A stretch of 60,696 nucleotides of DNA. Origin: Knoellia sp. Soil729. GTDB taxonomy: Bacteria; Actinomycetota; Actinomycetes; Actinomycetales; Dermatophilaceae. Below, one piece after another: positions 16,765-25,065 of the stretch. The notes beneath the pieces are model-generated. The model made no database searches and was not told the origin of the DNA. It was given only the letters and a program-made list of their open reading frames with translations. The stretch spans positions 603,865-664,560 of the forward strand of contig NZ_LMSA01000002.1 in NCBI RefSeq assembly GCF_001427985.1, written 5' to 3'. Positions within the stretch are counted from its first letter, which is position 1. Each line of letters starts with the position of its first letter. Both the position numbers and the translations under genes were made by a program.

Positions 16765-16800
16765 TTGTGGAGATTATTGAAATATCTATGAGATTGGGAG
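16765..16800 (+). promoter_or_regulatory. AT-rich yceI promoter/operator region
   Basis: A possible -35 TTGTGG (16765-16770) is 16 nt before TATGAG (16787-16792). The stretch 16771-16797 is about 75% A+T in a 70% G+C genome and includes a TATT-GA-AATA dyad. MarR proteins favour AT-rich pseudopalindromes in such divergent gaps, so this is a candidate MarR operator. Confidence 0.4.
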
Positions 16801-16847
16801 TGTTGAAACCCCTCGACAGGAACCACCCTTCTCTCAAGGAGTCGCAC

Positions 16848-17390
16848 ATGAGCACCACCATCACCGAGCAGCAGATCCCCGCCGGCACCTGGGTCGTCGA
16901 CGCCTCCCACACCGAGGTGGGCTTCGTCGCCCGCCACCTCATGGTGAGCAAGGTCCGCGGCACCTTCCGCGAGGTCTCCGGCACGGTCGAGGTCGCGGAG
17001 GACGTCACCCAGTCGGTCGTCGACGTCACCGCCCAGATCGCCTCCGTCGAGACCGGCAGCCCGGACCGCGACACCCACCTCAAGAGCGCCGACTTCTTCG
17101 ACGCCGAGCAGTTCCCCACCATGCACTTCGTCTCCACGTCCTTCGACGGTGACACGCTCACCGGCGACCTCACCATCAAGGACGTCACCAAGCCCGTCAC
17201 GTTCGACGTCGACTTCGGTGGCGTCGGTCAGGACCCGTGGGGCAACACCAAGGCCGGCTTCGAGGCCACCACGACCGTCAACCGCAAGGACTGGGGCCTC
17301 ACCTGGAACGCAGCGGTCGAGGGCGGCGGCGTCCTCGTCTCCGAGAAGATCACCATCAACATCGACGTGCAGCTCGCCAAGCAGGCCTGA
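16848..17390 (+). CDS. YceI-family lipid-binding protein
   Basis: 180 residues of the YceI lipocalin-like beta-barrel that binds polyisoprenoids or related lipids: IPAGTWVVDASHTEVGFVARHLMVSKVRGTF at the start, LKSADFFDAEQFPTMHF in the middle, WGNTKAGFEATTTVNRKDWGLTW near the end. No signal peptide is visible, unlike E. coli YceI, so it is probably cytosolic. ATG 16848 has AAGGAG 6 nt upstream and is not leaderless, unlike many neighbours. It is divergent from marR. Confidence 0.92.
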   Translation: MSTTITEQQIPAGTWVVDASHTEVGFVARHLMVSKVRGTFREVSGTVEVAEDVTQSVVDVTAQIASVETGSPDRDTHLKSADFFDAEQFPTMHFVSTSFDGDTLTGDLTIKDVTKPVTFDVDFGGVGQDPWGNTKAGFEATTTVNRKDWGLTWNAAVEGGGVLVSEKITINIDVQLAKQA

Positions 17391-17413
17391 GCTTCACCCG
17401 CACCACGGACTTG

Positions 17414-17455
17414 TTGCCCGTTTGGCCAGTTGCGAAGCACTGGCCAAACGGGCAA
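17414..17455. terminator. 17-bp perfect hairpin between yceI and hemB
   Basis: Left arm 17414-17430 (TTGCCCGTTTGGCCAGT) and right arm 17439-17455 are exactly complementary, with an 8-nt loop TGCGAAGC. The loop contains GCGAAGC, itself a very stable mini-hairpin in DNA. It lies between convergent genes and could stop transcription from both sides; there is no T run. Confidence 0.7.
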
Positions 17456-17472
17456 TACGTCGTTCAGGGGGG

Positions 17473-18438
17473 TCAGCGCAGGCGGCTTGCGACGTCGAGG
17501 GCGCTGTAGGTGAGGATGATCTGCGCGCCCGCCCGCTTGATGTGGAGCAGTGACTCCAGGACCGCGCGGTCCTCATCGATCCAGCCGCGTTCCGCTGCCG
17601 CCTTGATCTGGGCGTACTCGCCCGAGATCTGGTAGGCCGCGACCGGCACCGGCGACAGCTGGGCCGCCAGCGCGATGATGTCGAGGTGGGGCTGCGCGGG
17701 CTTGACCATGATGATGTCGGCGCCCTCCGCGAGGTCGAGCTCGATCTCGCGTGCCGCCTCGTGCGCGTTGGCGGGGTCCTGCTGGTATGCCGCCCGGTCC
17801 CCTTGCAGGGACGACTGCACCGCCTCGCGGAACGGGCCGTAGAGGGCGGAGGTGTACTTCGCGGCATACGCCAGCAGGATCATGTCCGTGAAGCCGGCCT
17901 CGTCGAGCGCCTCGCGGACGTGGGCCACCTGACCGTCCATCATGCCGCTGAGGCCGAGGACGTGTGCGCCCGTGCGGGCCTGGGCCAGCGCCATGGAGGC
18001 ATAGCGCTCGAGCGTGGCGTCGTTGTCGACGCGCCCGTCGGCGGCGAGCACTCCGCAGTGACCGTGGTCGGTGAACTCGTCCAGGCACAGGTCGGACATG
18101 ATGACGAGGTCGTCCCCGACCGCGTCGACGAGGGCTCGCAGCCCGACGTTGAGGATGCCGTCGTCGGCGTCCGCTCCGGACCCGACGGCGTCCTTGGCCT
18201 CCGGGACACCGAAGAGCATGATGCCGCCGAGGCCGGCCTCCACGCACCGGTGCGCCTCGGCCACGAGCGTGTCCAGGGTGTGCTGGAGGACGCCCGGCAT
18301 GGCCGCGATGGGCACCGGCTCGTCGATGCCCTCACGCACGAACACGGGCAGCACGAGGTCGGCCGGGTGCAGCCGGGTCTGGGCGACGAGCCGGCGCACT
18401 GCCGGCGACTGGCGCAGCCGGCGAGGACGGTGGATCAC
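17473..18438 (-). CDS. hemB: Porphobilinogen synthase (5-aminolevulinate dehydratase)
   Basis: A 321-residue TIM-barrel enzyme that condenses two 5-aminolevulinates. LCLDEFTDHGHCG is the metal-site region with only part of the zinc-type cysteines, suggesting a Mg-type enzyme. Schiff-base lysines lie in YAAKYTSALYGPFREAV and DIIMVKPAQPHLDII. GTG 18438 overlaps the hemD stop (GTGA), so it is translated as the last gene of the rex-hemA-hemC-hemD-hemB operon. Confidence 0.95.
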   Translation of the reverse strand: MIHRPRRLRQSPAVRRLVAQTRLHPADLVLPVFVREGIDEPVPIAAMPGVLQHTLDTLVAEAHRCVEAGLGGIMLFGVPEAKDAVGSGADADDGILNVGLRALVDAVGDDLVIMSDLCLDEFTDHGHCGVLAADGRVDNDATLERYASMALAQARTGAHVLGLSGMMDGQVAHVREALDEAGFTDMILLAYAAKYTSALYGPFREAVQSSLQGDRAAYQQDPANAHEAAREIELDLAEGADIIMVKPAQPHLDIIALAAQLSPVPVAAYQISGEYAQIKAAAERGWIDEDRAVLESLLHIKRAGAQIILTYSALDVASRLR

Positions 18439-20060
18439 TTCGCGCGGCGGCGAGCCGTGGGCCGCTTCTGGCTCGGACGCATGGTGCTCTCGCCGGCCTC
18501 CGCAGCCGTCAGCGCGAGCGAACGACCGTGGTCGGCGAGGGCGTCGACGAGCTCGTCGGCGCTGGGCTCCGGCGCGAGGACGTCGACGCGCAGACCGCAC
18601 TCCTCGGCCGTCTTGGCGGTGGCCGGTCCGATGCAGGCGATCACCGTGGAGGGGTGCGGCTTGCCGGCGATGCCGACGAGGTTGCGCACCGTCGAGCTCG
18701 AGGTGAAGACGACCGCGTCGAAGCTGCCGCTCTTGATGGCGTCGCGGATGTGCGCCGCCGGTGGAGCCGCCCGCACGGTCCGGTAGGCGGTGACGTCGTC
18801 GACCTCCCAGCCCATGCCCTGCAGCCCGGCGACCAGGGTCTCGGTGGCGATGTCGGCGCGCGGCAGGAAGACGCGGTTGATCGGGTCGAGCAGGTCGTCG
18901 AAGGGCGGCCACTCCTCGAGCAGGCCCTTGGCGGACTGCTCACCCTCGGGCACGAGGTCGGGGTTGATGCCCCAGTCGCGCAGGGCGTCGGCGGTGACCC
19001 CACCAACGGCGGCGACCTTGAGCCCGGCGAAGGAGCGGGCGTCGAGACCGAACTCCTCGAACTTCTCGCGGATCGCCCGCACGGCGTTGACGGAGGTGAA
19101 GCCGACCCACTCGTAGCGGCCGGTCACCAGGCCCTTGACGGCCCGCTCGATCTGCTGCGGGGTGCGGGGCGGCTCGACGGAGATCGTGGGCACGCTGGTC
19201 GCCTGCGCGCCGTAGCGCTCGAGGCGGCGGACCATCGAGCCCGACTGGTCCTTGGTGCGGGGCACGAGGACGTTCCAGCCGAAGAGCGGCTTGGTCTCGA
19301 ACCACGAGAGGTTCTCGCGCAGGGACACCGTCTCGCCGACGACCGCCAGGGCGGGGAACTGCATGGACTTCGCAGCGGTCGCGACCTCGGCGAGGGTCGT
19401 CGTGATCGTCACCTGCTGCACGGTGGTGCCGCGCTCGGTGATGGCGACGGGCGTCTCGTCGGCGCGACCGGCGCCGCGCAGGGCCTCGAGCGTGCGCACG
19501 AGCGTGTCGGGCTGGCCGAGCACCACGACGGTGACCGACGGGTCGATCGCCACGGCGATGTCCTTGAGCTTCTCGCCGGCGGTGATGATGTGGATGCCCC
19601 GCGAGCTCGTCGTCGTGAGCGGCACACCGGCGTAGGTCGGGACGGCGCTCACCGCACTGACACCCGGGACGACCTCGAAGGGCACGCCGGCCTTGACGCA
19701 GGCCGCAGCCTCCTCGGCGAGACCGTTGAAGGTGGCCGGGTCGCCATCCATGAGTCGCACGACGAGGCCGCGCGGGTGGGCCTTGGCGGCCTTGACGACG
19801 AGCTTTGCGCGCGAGGCATGGGTGAGCGGCTGGCCGTGCTCGCCGTGTCCGGCGTCGACGATCTCGACCCCCTCACGGGCGTGCCGCGCGACGACGTCCT
19901 CGCGGGCGACCTGGTCGATGACGACGGCGTCGGCCTCAGCGAGGTACTCGAGTGCCCTGACGGTCATCAGTCCGTCGTCCCCTGGTCCGGCGCCGACGAA
20001 GGCGACCCTTGCAGGGGTACGTGCGGTCGTGGTGGGTCGGCTCGAGCGGGTGGTGCTCAC
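18435..20060 (-). CDS. hemD: Fused uroporphyrinogen-III C-methyltransferase / uroporphyrinogen-III synthase
   Basis: 541 residues with two enzymes. Residues about 17-265 are the SUMT (CobA/CysG) SAM methyltransferase: VAFVGAGPGDDGLMTVRALEYLAEADAVV, VVRLMDGDPATFNGLAEEA, PFEVVPGVSAVSAVPTYAGVPLT. Residues about 275-525 are the HemD synthase: VLVPRTKDQSGSMVRRL, WVGFTSVNAVRAIREKF, FDAVVFTSSSTVRNLVG. It closes uroporphyrinogen III and methylates it, the branch point of haem and sirohaem/cobalamin. The C-terminal tail (SQKRPTARRRAK) is basic. GTG 20060 lies 3 nt after the hemC stop. Confidence 0.94.
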   Translation of the reverse strand: MSTTRSSRPTTTARTPARVAFVGAGPGDDGLMTVRALEYLAEADAVVIDQVAREDVVARHAREGVEIVDAGHGEHGQPLTHASRAKLVVKAAKAHPRGLVVRLMDGDPATFNGLAEEAAACVKAGVPFEVVPGVSAVSAVPTYAGVPLTTTSSRGIHIITAGEKLKDIAVAIDPSVTVVVLGQPDTLVRTLEALRGAGRADETPVAITERGTTVQQVTITTTLAEVATAAKSMQFPALAVVGETVSLRENLSWFETKPLFGWNVLVPRTKDQSGSMVRRLERYGAQATSVPTISVEPPRTPQQIERAVKGLVTGRYEWVGFTSVNAVRAIREKFEEFGLDARSFAGLKVAAVGGVTADALRDWGINPDLVPEGEQSAKGLLEEWPPFDDLLDPINRVFLPRADIATETLVAGLQGMGWEVDDVTAYRTVRAAPPAAHIRDAIKSGSFDAVVFTSSSTVRNLVGIAGKPHPSTVIACIGPATAKTAEECGLRVDVLAPEPSADELVDALADHGRSLALTAAEAGESTMRPSQKRPTARRRAK

Positions 20061-20063
20061 AGG

Positions 20064-21035
20064 TCACGCTCCGTGGCGTTCGTTAGGTGCAGAAAGGACG
20101 GTGTTGATCGTGCTGACGGTGCTGAAGGACGTGAGGTCGGCGGCGCCGTCCTCGAGGAGCAGGCGAGCGAGCCGGCGACCGACGGAGGACGCCTCGGAGG
20201 GACTGCCGGTGGCCGACCTCCGGATGTCACCGGCGCCCTCGGGGCTCGCGACGACGGCGCGCAGCGAGAGCTCGTCACCCGCGTCACCGAGGACGATCTC
20301 GGCAAATGCCCCGACGGGGGCGGAGCAGCCGGCCTCGAGCTCGTTGAGGACGGCACGCTCGGCGTCGACGCAGGCGCGGGTGTCGGGGTCATCGAGAGCG
20401 GCGACGGCGTCGCGGGTGGCGGCGTCGTCGGCGCGGACCTCGACGGCGAGGGCGCCCTGGCCCGGCGCCGGAAGCATCTGGATCGGGTCGAGGACCTCGG
20501 TGACGACTCCGTCACGCCCGAGGCGGCGCAGGCCGGCGTGGGCGAGGACGACGGCGTCCAGGTCACCGCTCGTGACGCGACCGAGCCGGGTCTCGACGTT
20601 GCCGCGCAGCTCGCGGATGTCCAGGCCCAGGCCGAGCGCCTCGAGCTGCGCCCGGCGGCGCGGTGAGCCGGTGCCGACCGTCGCGCCCGCGGGGAGCTCA
20701 CCGAGGGTGAGGCCGTCGCGAGCGACGAGGGCGTCTCGGGGGTCCTCACGCAGCGGGACGGCGGCGACGACGAGGTCCTCCTCGGGCGTCGTGGGCAGGT
20801 CCTTGAGGGAGTGCACGGCGAGGTCGACCGAGCCGTCGCGCAGCGCGTCGCGCAGCGCCGACACGAACACGCCTGTCCCGCCGAGGGTCGCCAGCGGGGT
20901 GGTGCGGTCGCGGTCGCCGGCGGTCGTGATCTCGACGAGCTCGACCTCGTGGCCGAGGGCGCGCAGCTGGTCCGCGACCCAGGTGGCCTGGGTGGTGGCG
21001 AGGGTCGAGCGTCGGGTGCCCAGGCGGAGCCTCAT
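20064..21035 (-). CDS. hemC: Hydroxymethylbilane synthase
   Basis: A 323-residue porphobilinogen deaminase. The N-terminus [22 protein letters not shown], the substrate loop [33 protein letters not shown] and the dipyrromethane-cofactor cysteine in [19 protein letters not shown] are all present. ATG 21035 overlaps the hemA stop, giving coupled translation. The extra C-terminal segment after [13 protein letters not shown] is short. Confidence 0.95.
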   Translation of the reverse strand: MRLRLGTRRSTLATTQATWVADQLRALGHEVELVEITTAGDRDRTTPLATLGGTGVFVSALRDALRDGSVDLAVHSLKDLPTTPEEDLVVAAVPLREDPRDALVARDGLTLGELPAGATVGTGSPRRRAQLEALGLGLDIRELRGNVETRLGRVTSGDLDAVVLAHAGLRRLGRDGVVTEVLDPIQMLPAPGQGALAVEVRADDAATRDAVAALDDPDTRACVDAERAVLNELEAGCSAPVGAFAEIVLGDAGDELSLRAVVASPEGAGDIRRSATGSPSEASSVGRRLARLLLEDGAADLTSFSTVSTINTVLSAPNERHGA

Positions 21036-22357
21036 CGCTCGGCCCCCTCGTCCTCCGGCGCGACGAGCATGGGCGGTGTCGAGACCACGGAGACCTCGCG
21101 CGGGTCGAGGTCGAACAGCTCGCTCAGGGCCTTGGCGTAGCTGCCGCCCTGGCCGTTCTGTGCCATCTCCTTGACGCGCACGGTCGGGGCGTGGAGCAGC
21201 TTCTCGATGATGCGGTGGACGGCCCGCTGGACCTCGGCGCGGTCACTGTCGCTCAGTTCGGGCGTGCGGCGCTTCAGACGGCTCATCTCCCGGTCCACGA
21301 CCTCCTGCGCCCGCGAGCGCAGCGCGGCGACGGTGGGCGCGACGGCTTCGGTGGAACGCTCGGTGAGGTAGGCCGCGACCTCACCCGTGACGATGTCGCG
21401 CGCATCGCGCACCTGGGGGACGTCACCGGCGTCGCTGAGCATCTGGCCCAGCTCGGCGAGCCCGATGCGGGTGGCTCCCTCGAGGTCGGCCACGGCCAGG
21501 TCGACGTCGTGCGGGAGGGCCAGGTCGATGAACACCTGCGGGCGACCACCGCGCGAGGCAGCCGCGGCCGCGACGTCACGGGAGGTGAGGACCACGCCGG
21601 TGGCGCCGGTGCTCGAGATGATGATGTCGGCGTCGGCCAGGGCGTCGAAGCGGGCGTCCCAGGGCAGGGCGCGGCCTCCGACCCGCTCGGCCAGGCGCTC
21701 TGCCCGGGCCAGTCCACGGTTGGCGATCGTCACCGACGCGGCACCCGCGTGGCTCACCGTGGTCGCCGCGAGGGCACCCATGCCACCCGCCCCGAGGACG
21801 AGCACGCGAGCGTCACTGATGGAGCCGACGACCTCACTGGCCGCAGCGAGCCCGGCGCCCACGAGGGAGCGGCTCACGTCGTCGATCCCCGTCTCGGTGT
21901 GGACCCTCTTGCCGACGCGAAGTGACTGCTGCAGAAGGGTATTGAGCGATGGGCCGACGTGGCCGCGGCGTTGCGCGCGGGTCAGGGAGTCGCGCAGCTG
22001 CCCGAGGATCTGGGCCTCACCGACAGCCATCGAGTCGAGGCCGGCGGCGACGGAGAACGCATGGGCGATGCCGCGGTCCTCGTAGTGGACGTAGAGGTGG
22101 GGCTGGAGGTCGGCCAGGGCCACACCCGTGGCGGCCGCCAGGGCGTCCGAGACGTCGGTGAGGGCTCCGTGGAAGGTCAGCCCCTCGGCATAGACCTCGG
22201 TGCGGTTGCAGGTCGAGACCACGACGGACTCGACGACGTGCTCGGAGGAGACGATCGCGGCCTCGAGGCGACCGCGGGCGGCCGGGTCCAGGACCGCGGA
22301 CTCGAGGAGCTCCATCGGGGTGCCGTGGTGGGACAGGCCGAGGACGAGCAGGCTCAC
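21032..22357 (-). CDS. hemA: Glutamyl-tRNA reductase
   Basis: A 441-residue NADPH-dependent enzyme reducing glutamyl-tRNA to glutamate-1-semialdehyde, first step of C5 haem synthesis. The catalytic cysteine lies in [13 protein letters not shown]; the NADPH-binding motif is [14 protein letters not shown]; the dimerisation helix ends in [18 protein letters not shown] 22357 overlaps the rex stop (GTGA), so synthesis is tied to Rex, a direct redox control of pathway entry. Confidence 0.95.
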   Translation of the reverse strand: MSLLVLGLSHHGTPMELLESAVLDPAARGRLEAAIVSSEHVVESVVVSTCNRTEVYAEGLTFHGALTDVSDALAAATGVALADLQPHLYVHYEDRGIAHAFSVAAGLDSMAVGEAQILGQLRDSLTRAQRRGHVGPSLNTLLQQSLRVGKRVHTETGIDDVSRSLVGAGLAAASEVVGSISDARVLVLGAGGMGALAATTVSHAGAASVTIANRGLARAERLAERVGGRALPWDARFDALADADIIISSTGATGVVLTSRDVAAAAASRGGRPQVFIDLALPHDVDLAVADLEGATRIGLAELGQMLSDAGDVPQVRDARDIVTGEVAAYLTERSTEAVAPTVAALRSRAQEVVDREMSRLKRRTPELSDSDRAEVQRAVHRIIEKLLHAPTVRVKEMAQNGQGGSYAKALSELFDLDPREVSVVSTPPMLVAPEDEGAER

Positions 22358-23046
22358 AGGGCCACCTCCTCGACCTCGGTCTTGGTGACCAGGTCGAGCT
22401 CACCGGTGCGCCGCTGCTCGTGGAACGCGAGGATCTGCAGCTCGGTCGACATGTCGACCTTGCGCACCATGACGTCGTCCGGGACGTCGAGGACGCAGGG
22501 AGCGAAGTTGAGGATGGAGCGGACCCCTGCCTTCACGAGACGGTCGGCGACGTCCTGCGCGGAGTCGGCCGGGGTGGCGATGACACCGATGGCGAGGCCA
22601 TCGGTGCGCACCAGCGCCTCGACGTCTCCCATGGGCCGGATCGAGCGCTCCCCCACGGGCGTGCCGACGAGCGCGTCGTCGTGGTCCAGCAGGGCGATGA
22701 CGTTGAACCCGCGGGTGGCGAAGCCGCTGTAGGCGGCCAGCGCGCGACCCAGGTTGCCCATCCCGACGATGGCCACGGGCCAGTCCTGGGTGAGGCCGAG
22801 GGCGGTGGAGATCTCGTAGGCGAGCCGGTCGACCTCGTAGCCGACACCGCGCACGCCGTAGGAGCCGAGGTGGGAGAGGTCCTTGCGCAGCTTGGCCGAG
22901 CTCACGCCCGCGGCCGAGGCCAGCTCCTCGGAGCTCACCGAGCTGATCCCGCGTTCGGCGAGGTTGGTGAGCGCCTGGAGGTATCCCGGAAGTCGAGCCA
23001 CGGATGCGTCAGGAATGCCCCTGCGAGCTGCGACGACGGCGGACAC
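22354..23046 (-). CDS. rex: Redox-sensing transcriptional repressor Rex
   Basis: About 230 residues. The winged-helix domain (VARLPGYLQALTNLAERGISSVSSEELASAAGVSSAKLRKDLSHLGSYGVRGVGY) is followed by a Rossmann domain (VAIVGMGNLGRALAAYSGFATRGFNVIALLDHD) that senses NADH/NAD+; the C-terminal helix swaps between subunits. GTG 23046 (VSAVVAARRGIPDA) matches family length; the longer frame to 23322 includes the operator and cannot be real. The rex-hemA-hemC-hemD order is that described for Streptomyces coelicolor, where Rex represses the operon. A matching operator lies at 23101-23118. Confidence 0.95.
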   Translation of the reverse strand: MSAVVAARRGIPDASVARLPGYLQALTNLAERGISSVSSEELASAAGVSSAKLRKDLSHLGSYGVRGVGYEVDRLAYEISTALGLTQDWPVAIVGMGNLGRALAAYSGFATRGFNVIALLDHDDALVGTPVGERSIRPMGDVEALVRTDGLAIGVIATPADSAQDVADRLVKAGVRSILNFAPCVLDVPDDVMVRKVDMSTELQILAFHEQRRTGELDLVTKTEVEEVAL

Positions 23047-23089
23047 GTGGCCTTCGACTCCTGTCTGGACGCTGTGGTGGTGCCTGTTC

Positions 23090-23118
23090 AGGGTACGCAC
23101 TTGTGAAGCCTTGCACAA
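23090..23118 (-). promoter_or_regulatory. rex-hem operon promoter with Rex operator
   Basis: TTGTGAAGCCTTGCACAA (23101-23118) differs from the Rex operator consensus TTGTGAAnnnnTTCACAA at one base. On the minus strand the same bases supply a -35 TTGTGC, with a 17-nt spacer to a -10 TACCCT (23090-23095). Rex bound here would cover the -35 and spacer, giving direct autorepression relieved by high NADH. The leader to GTG 23046 is about 40 nt. Confidence 0.85.
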
Positions 23119-23344
23119 AGTCGTGATCCGACCCCGAGACGCACGGCTCACCCCGTTCTGGTACAAGCGCCTTGCGGAACCGCTTGCACCCCTTGCGTAT
23201 GCCGTCCGCTCGCCTTGGCGCTTGGGCTCCACGCACGTATGCCGTTCGCCGCTGTCCCATCCGCACTCGCGCGCTGAGCGCGCTTCGCGCTCCCGCCAGA
23301 CCCAGCCAGCGGCGACCGACATACGTGCGTTTCGCCTGAGTCGC
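23119..23344. other. Intergenic region upstream of rex
   Basis: About 225 bases without a gene. It holds two GTATGCCG octamers and an 11-bp inverted repeat, ACGCACGTATG (23231-23241) and CATACGTGCGT (23320-23330), 78 nt apart. The run CGCGCGCTGAGCGCGCTTCGCGCTC between them is also self-complementary. It also contains the 3' flank of the glutaredoxin gene. Confidence 0.4.
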
Positions 23345-23608
23345 CTAGCGCTGGGGCTGGGTCAGGGCTGCTCGCAGGCGGGCCTCGTTGACTCGCCAGA
23401 AGTCGTGCTGCTTGCCGTCGACCAGAGTCACCGGGATCTCCTCGGCGTAACGCGCCATCAGGTCGGGGCGCTCCAGGATGCTCAGTTCGTCGAAGGACTC
23501 ACCCAGGTCTTCGGTGACTCTCGCGATGATCCGCCTTGCGTCGTCACAGAGGTGGCAGCCGGGCTTGCCGATCAAGGTGACGCGCGGCGGGACGGGAGCG
23601 GACGGCAT
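23345..23608 (-). CDS. Glutaredoxin-like protein (DUF836 type)
   Basis: 87 residues: a thioredoxin-fold strand-helix start VTLIGKPGCHLCDDARRIIARV with a CxxC pair (C-H-L-C) and the cis-Pro strand EEIPVTLVDGKQHDFWRVNEARLRAAL. The short single-domain form is the glutaredoxin/DUF836 type found beside hemA and plsC in other actinobacteria. ATG 23608 lies 15 nt after the plsC stop. It probably reacts with mycothiol rather than glutathione, by inference from the host. Confidence 0.85.
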   Translation of the reverse strand: MPSAPVPPRVTLIGKPGCHLCDDARRIIARVTEDLGESFDELSILERPDLMARYAEEIPVTLVDGKQHDFWRVNEARLRAALTQPQR

Positions 23609-23622
23609 ACGCGAACCTGGCC

Positions 23623-25065
23623 TCAGAAGAAGACGGAACGTCGCTGCATGAGCAACGAGTAGAGCGTCTGCTGGATCGTCTCGCGCACCTGGTCGGTGAG
23701 GTCGAAGACGAGCATCGGGTCCTCGGAGGCCGCCGGGCCGTGGCTGGCGGTCTCGATGGGCGCACCGAACTCGATGATCCACTTGCTGGGCAGCGGGATG
23801 AGCCCGAGCGGCCCGAGCAGCGGGAAGGTCGGCGTGATCGGGGCATAGGGCAGACCGAGCAGGCGTGCCACGGTCTTCATGTTGCCGAGAATCGGGGCGA
23901 TCTCCTCGGCGCCGACGACGGAGACCGGGATGATCGGGACCCCCGCCTTGAGCGCCGCTGCGACGAAGCCCCCACGGCCGAAGCGCTGCAGCTTGTAGCG
24001 CTCCTTGAACGGCTTGCCGACACCCTTGAAGCCCTCGGGGCAGACACCGACGAGCTCGCCCTTGGCGAAGAGGCGCTCGACGTCGGCGGTGGTCGCGAGC
24101 GTCGAGCCGCCCCGGCGGGCGAAGGCACTCACGAACGGGGTCTGGAAGACGAGGTCGGCCCCGAGCGCGCGCATGACGCGGTGCTGGGGGTGCTCGTCGT
24201 GGATCGCCTGGGCGATCATCAGCGCGTCGATGGCGATCGTCCCGGAGTGGTTGGAGACGATGAGGGCGCCACCGTCGGCCGGGATGTTCTCGATGCCCCG
24301 CACCTCGACCCGGAACCAGTTCTTGTAGATGGGGCGGAGCAACGGGAAGATCACGTTCTCGGCGAAGTGCTCGTCGTAGCCGAACTCGTCGACCGAGTAG
24401 TCCCCCTCGATCCGGCGGCGCAGGAAGGCCAGCGTCGCGGCGACCCGTCGCTCGATCTCGTCGGGCGAGAGCCCGGCGCCCTGCGCGGCCAGGCGCATGG
24501 CAGCGATCGAGGCGCCCAGCAGCTCCTCGATGCCGGGCACGGGCAGCGACATGTCGGTCTGCGTGGCGGTGGGGTCCGGTGACGGCTTGGCGGTCGGCGC
24601 GGGAGGTGTGGCGACCCGCAGGTGGCGCCGAGCGGCCTCGTCGGCAGCGCGCTTCGCGCGCGGGCTCTGCGGGCGTATGCCGGCCTGCCTGGATGCCTTG
24701 GACGACGCCTTCGAGACCGCTTGCGGTCGCGGTCGGTGGGCCGCACGCGGCGAGCTCGCTGCCGAGGGAGTGGCCGTCACGCCTGCCTCGGCGCTGGCCC
24801 GAGGGCTCTCCTGCGCGGACAGCAGTGGGGTCGACCGGCGGCGGGCGCGCTCGCCGGAGGCGCGAGCCGCTCCGGCAGCGACCGACGGCGTCGCCTTCTT
24901 GCGGGGCTTCGCCGGCGCCTTCGCCGCGGTCGCCTTCGCCGGCGCCTTCGCCGACGGGGCCTTGGCCGGAGTCCTTGCCGCAGCCTTCCCCGGTGCCTTG
25001 GCAGTTTTCGCCGGGGTGCGCTTCGCGGTCTTGGCCGCGGTGGCAGCGGCCTTCTTCGTGGCCAT
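23623..25065 (-). CDS. PlsC-type acyltransferase with a long histone-H1-like Lys/Ala/Pro-rich N-terminal tail
   Basis: 480 residues. The C-terminal 300 are a lysophospholipid acyltransferase: SNHSGTIAID (residues 271-280; the NHSG...D variant of the HX4D motif), VCPEGFKGVGKPFKERYKLQ (the EG motif) and VPIIPVSVVGAEE. The first about 170 residues are low-complexity, with many K-A-P, A-K-T and P-A-K repeats like the C-terminal domains of histone H1 or mycobacterial HupB, then Arg/Ser-rich. That tail would bind DNA, RNA or anionic lipid. ATG at 24552 could give a tail-less protein. ATG 25065 overlaps the epimerase stop (ATGA). Confidence 0.88.
   Translation of the reverse strand: MATKKAAATAAKTAKRTPAKTAKAPGKAAARTPAKAPSAKAPAKATAAKAPAKPRKKATPSVAAGAARASGERARRRSTPLLSAQESPRASAEAGVTATPSAASSPRAAHRPRPQAVSKASSKASRQAGIRPQSPRAKRAADEAARRHLRVATPPAPTAKPSPDPTATQTDMSLPVPGIEELLGASIAAMRLAAQGAGLSPDEIERRVAATLAFLRRRIEGDYSVDEFGYDEHFAENVIFPLLRPIYKNWFRVEVRGIENIPADGGALIVSNHSGTIAIDALMIAQAIHDEHPQHRVMRALGADLVFQTPFVSAFARRGGSTLATTADVERLFAKGELVGVCPEGFKGVGKPFKERYKLQRFGRGGFVAAALKAGVPIIPVSVVGAEEIAPILGNMKTVARLLGLPYAPITPTFPLLGPLGLIPLPSKWIIEFGAPIETASHGPAASEDPMLVFDLTDQVRETIQQTLYSLLMQRRSVFF

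Noticed and set aside
18528-20666. A 712-codon open frame on the + strand over hemD and hemC
   Set aside because: Antisense shadow. The minus-strand frames hold full enzyme signatures.
23047-23322. Longer Rex frame to 23322
   Set aside because: It would include the Rex operator and promoter in the coding region; GTG 23046 gives the family length.
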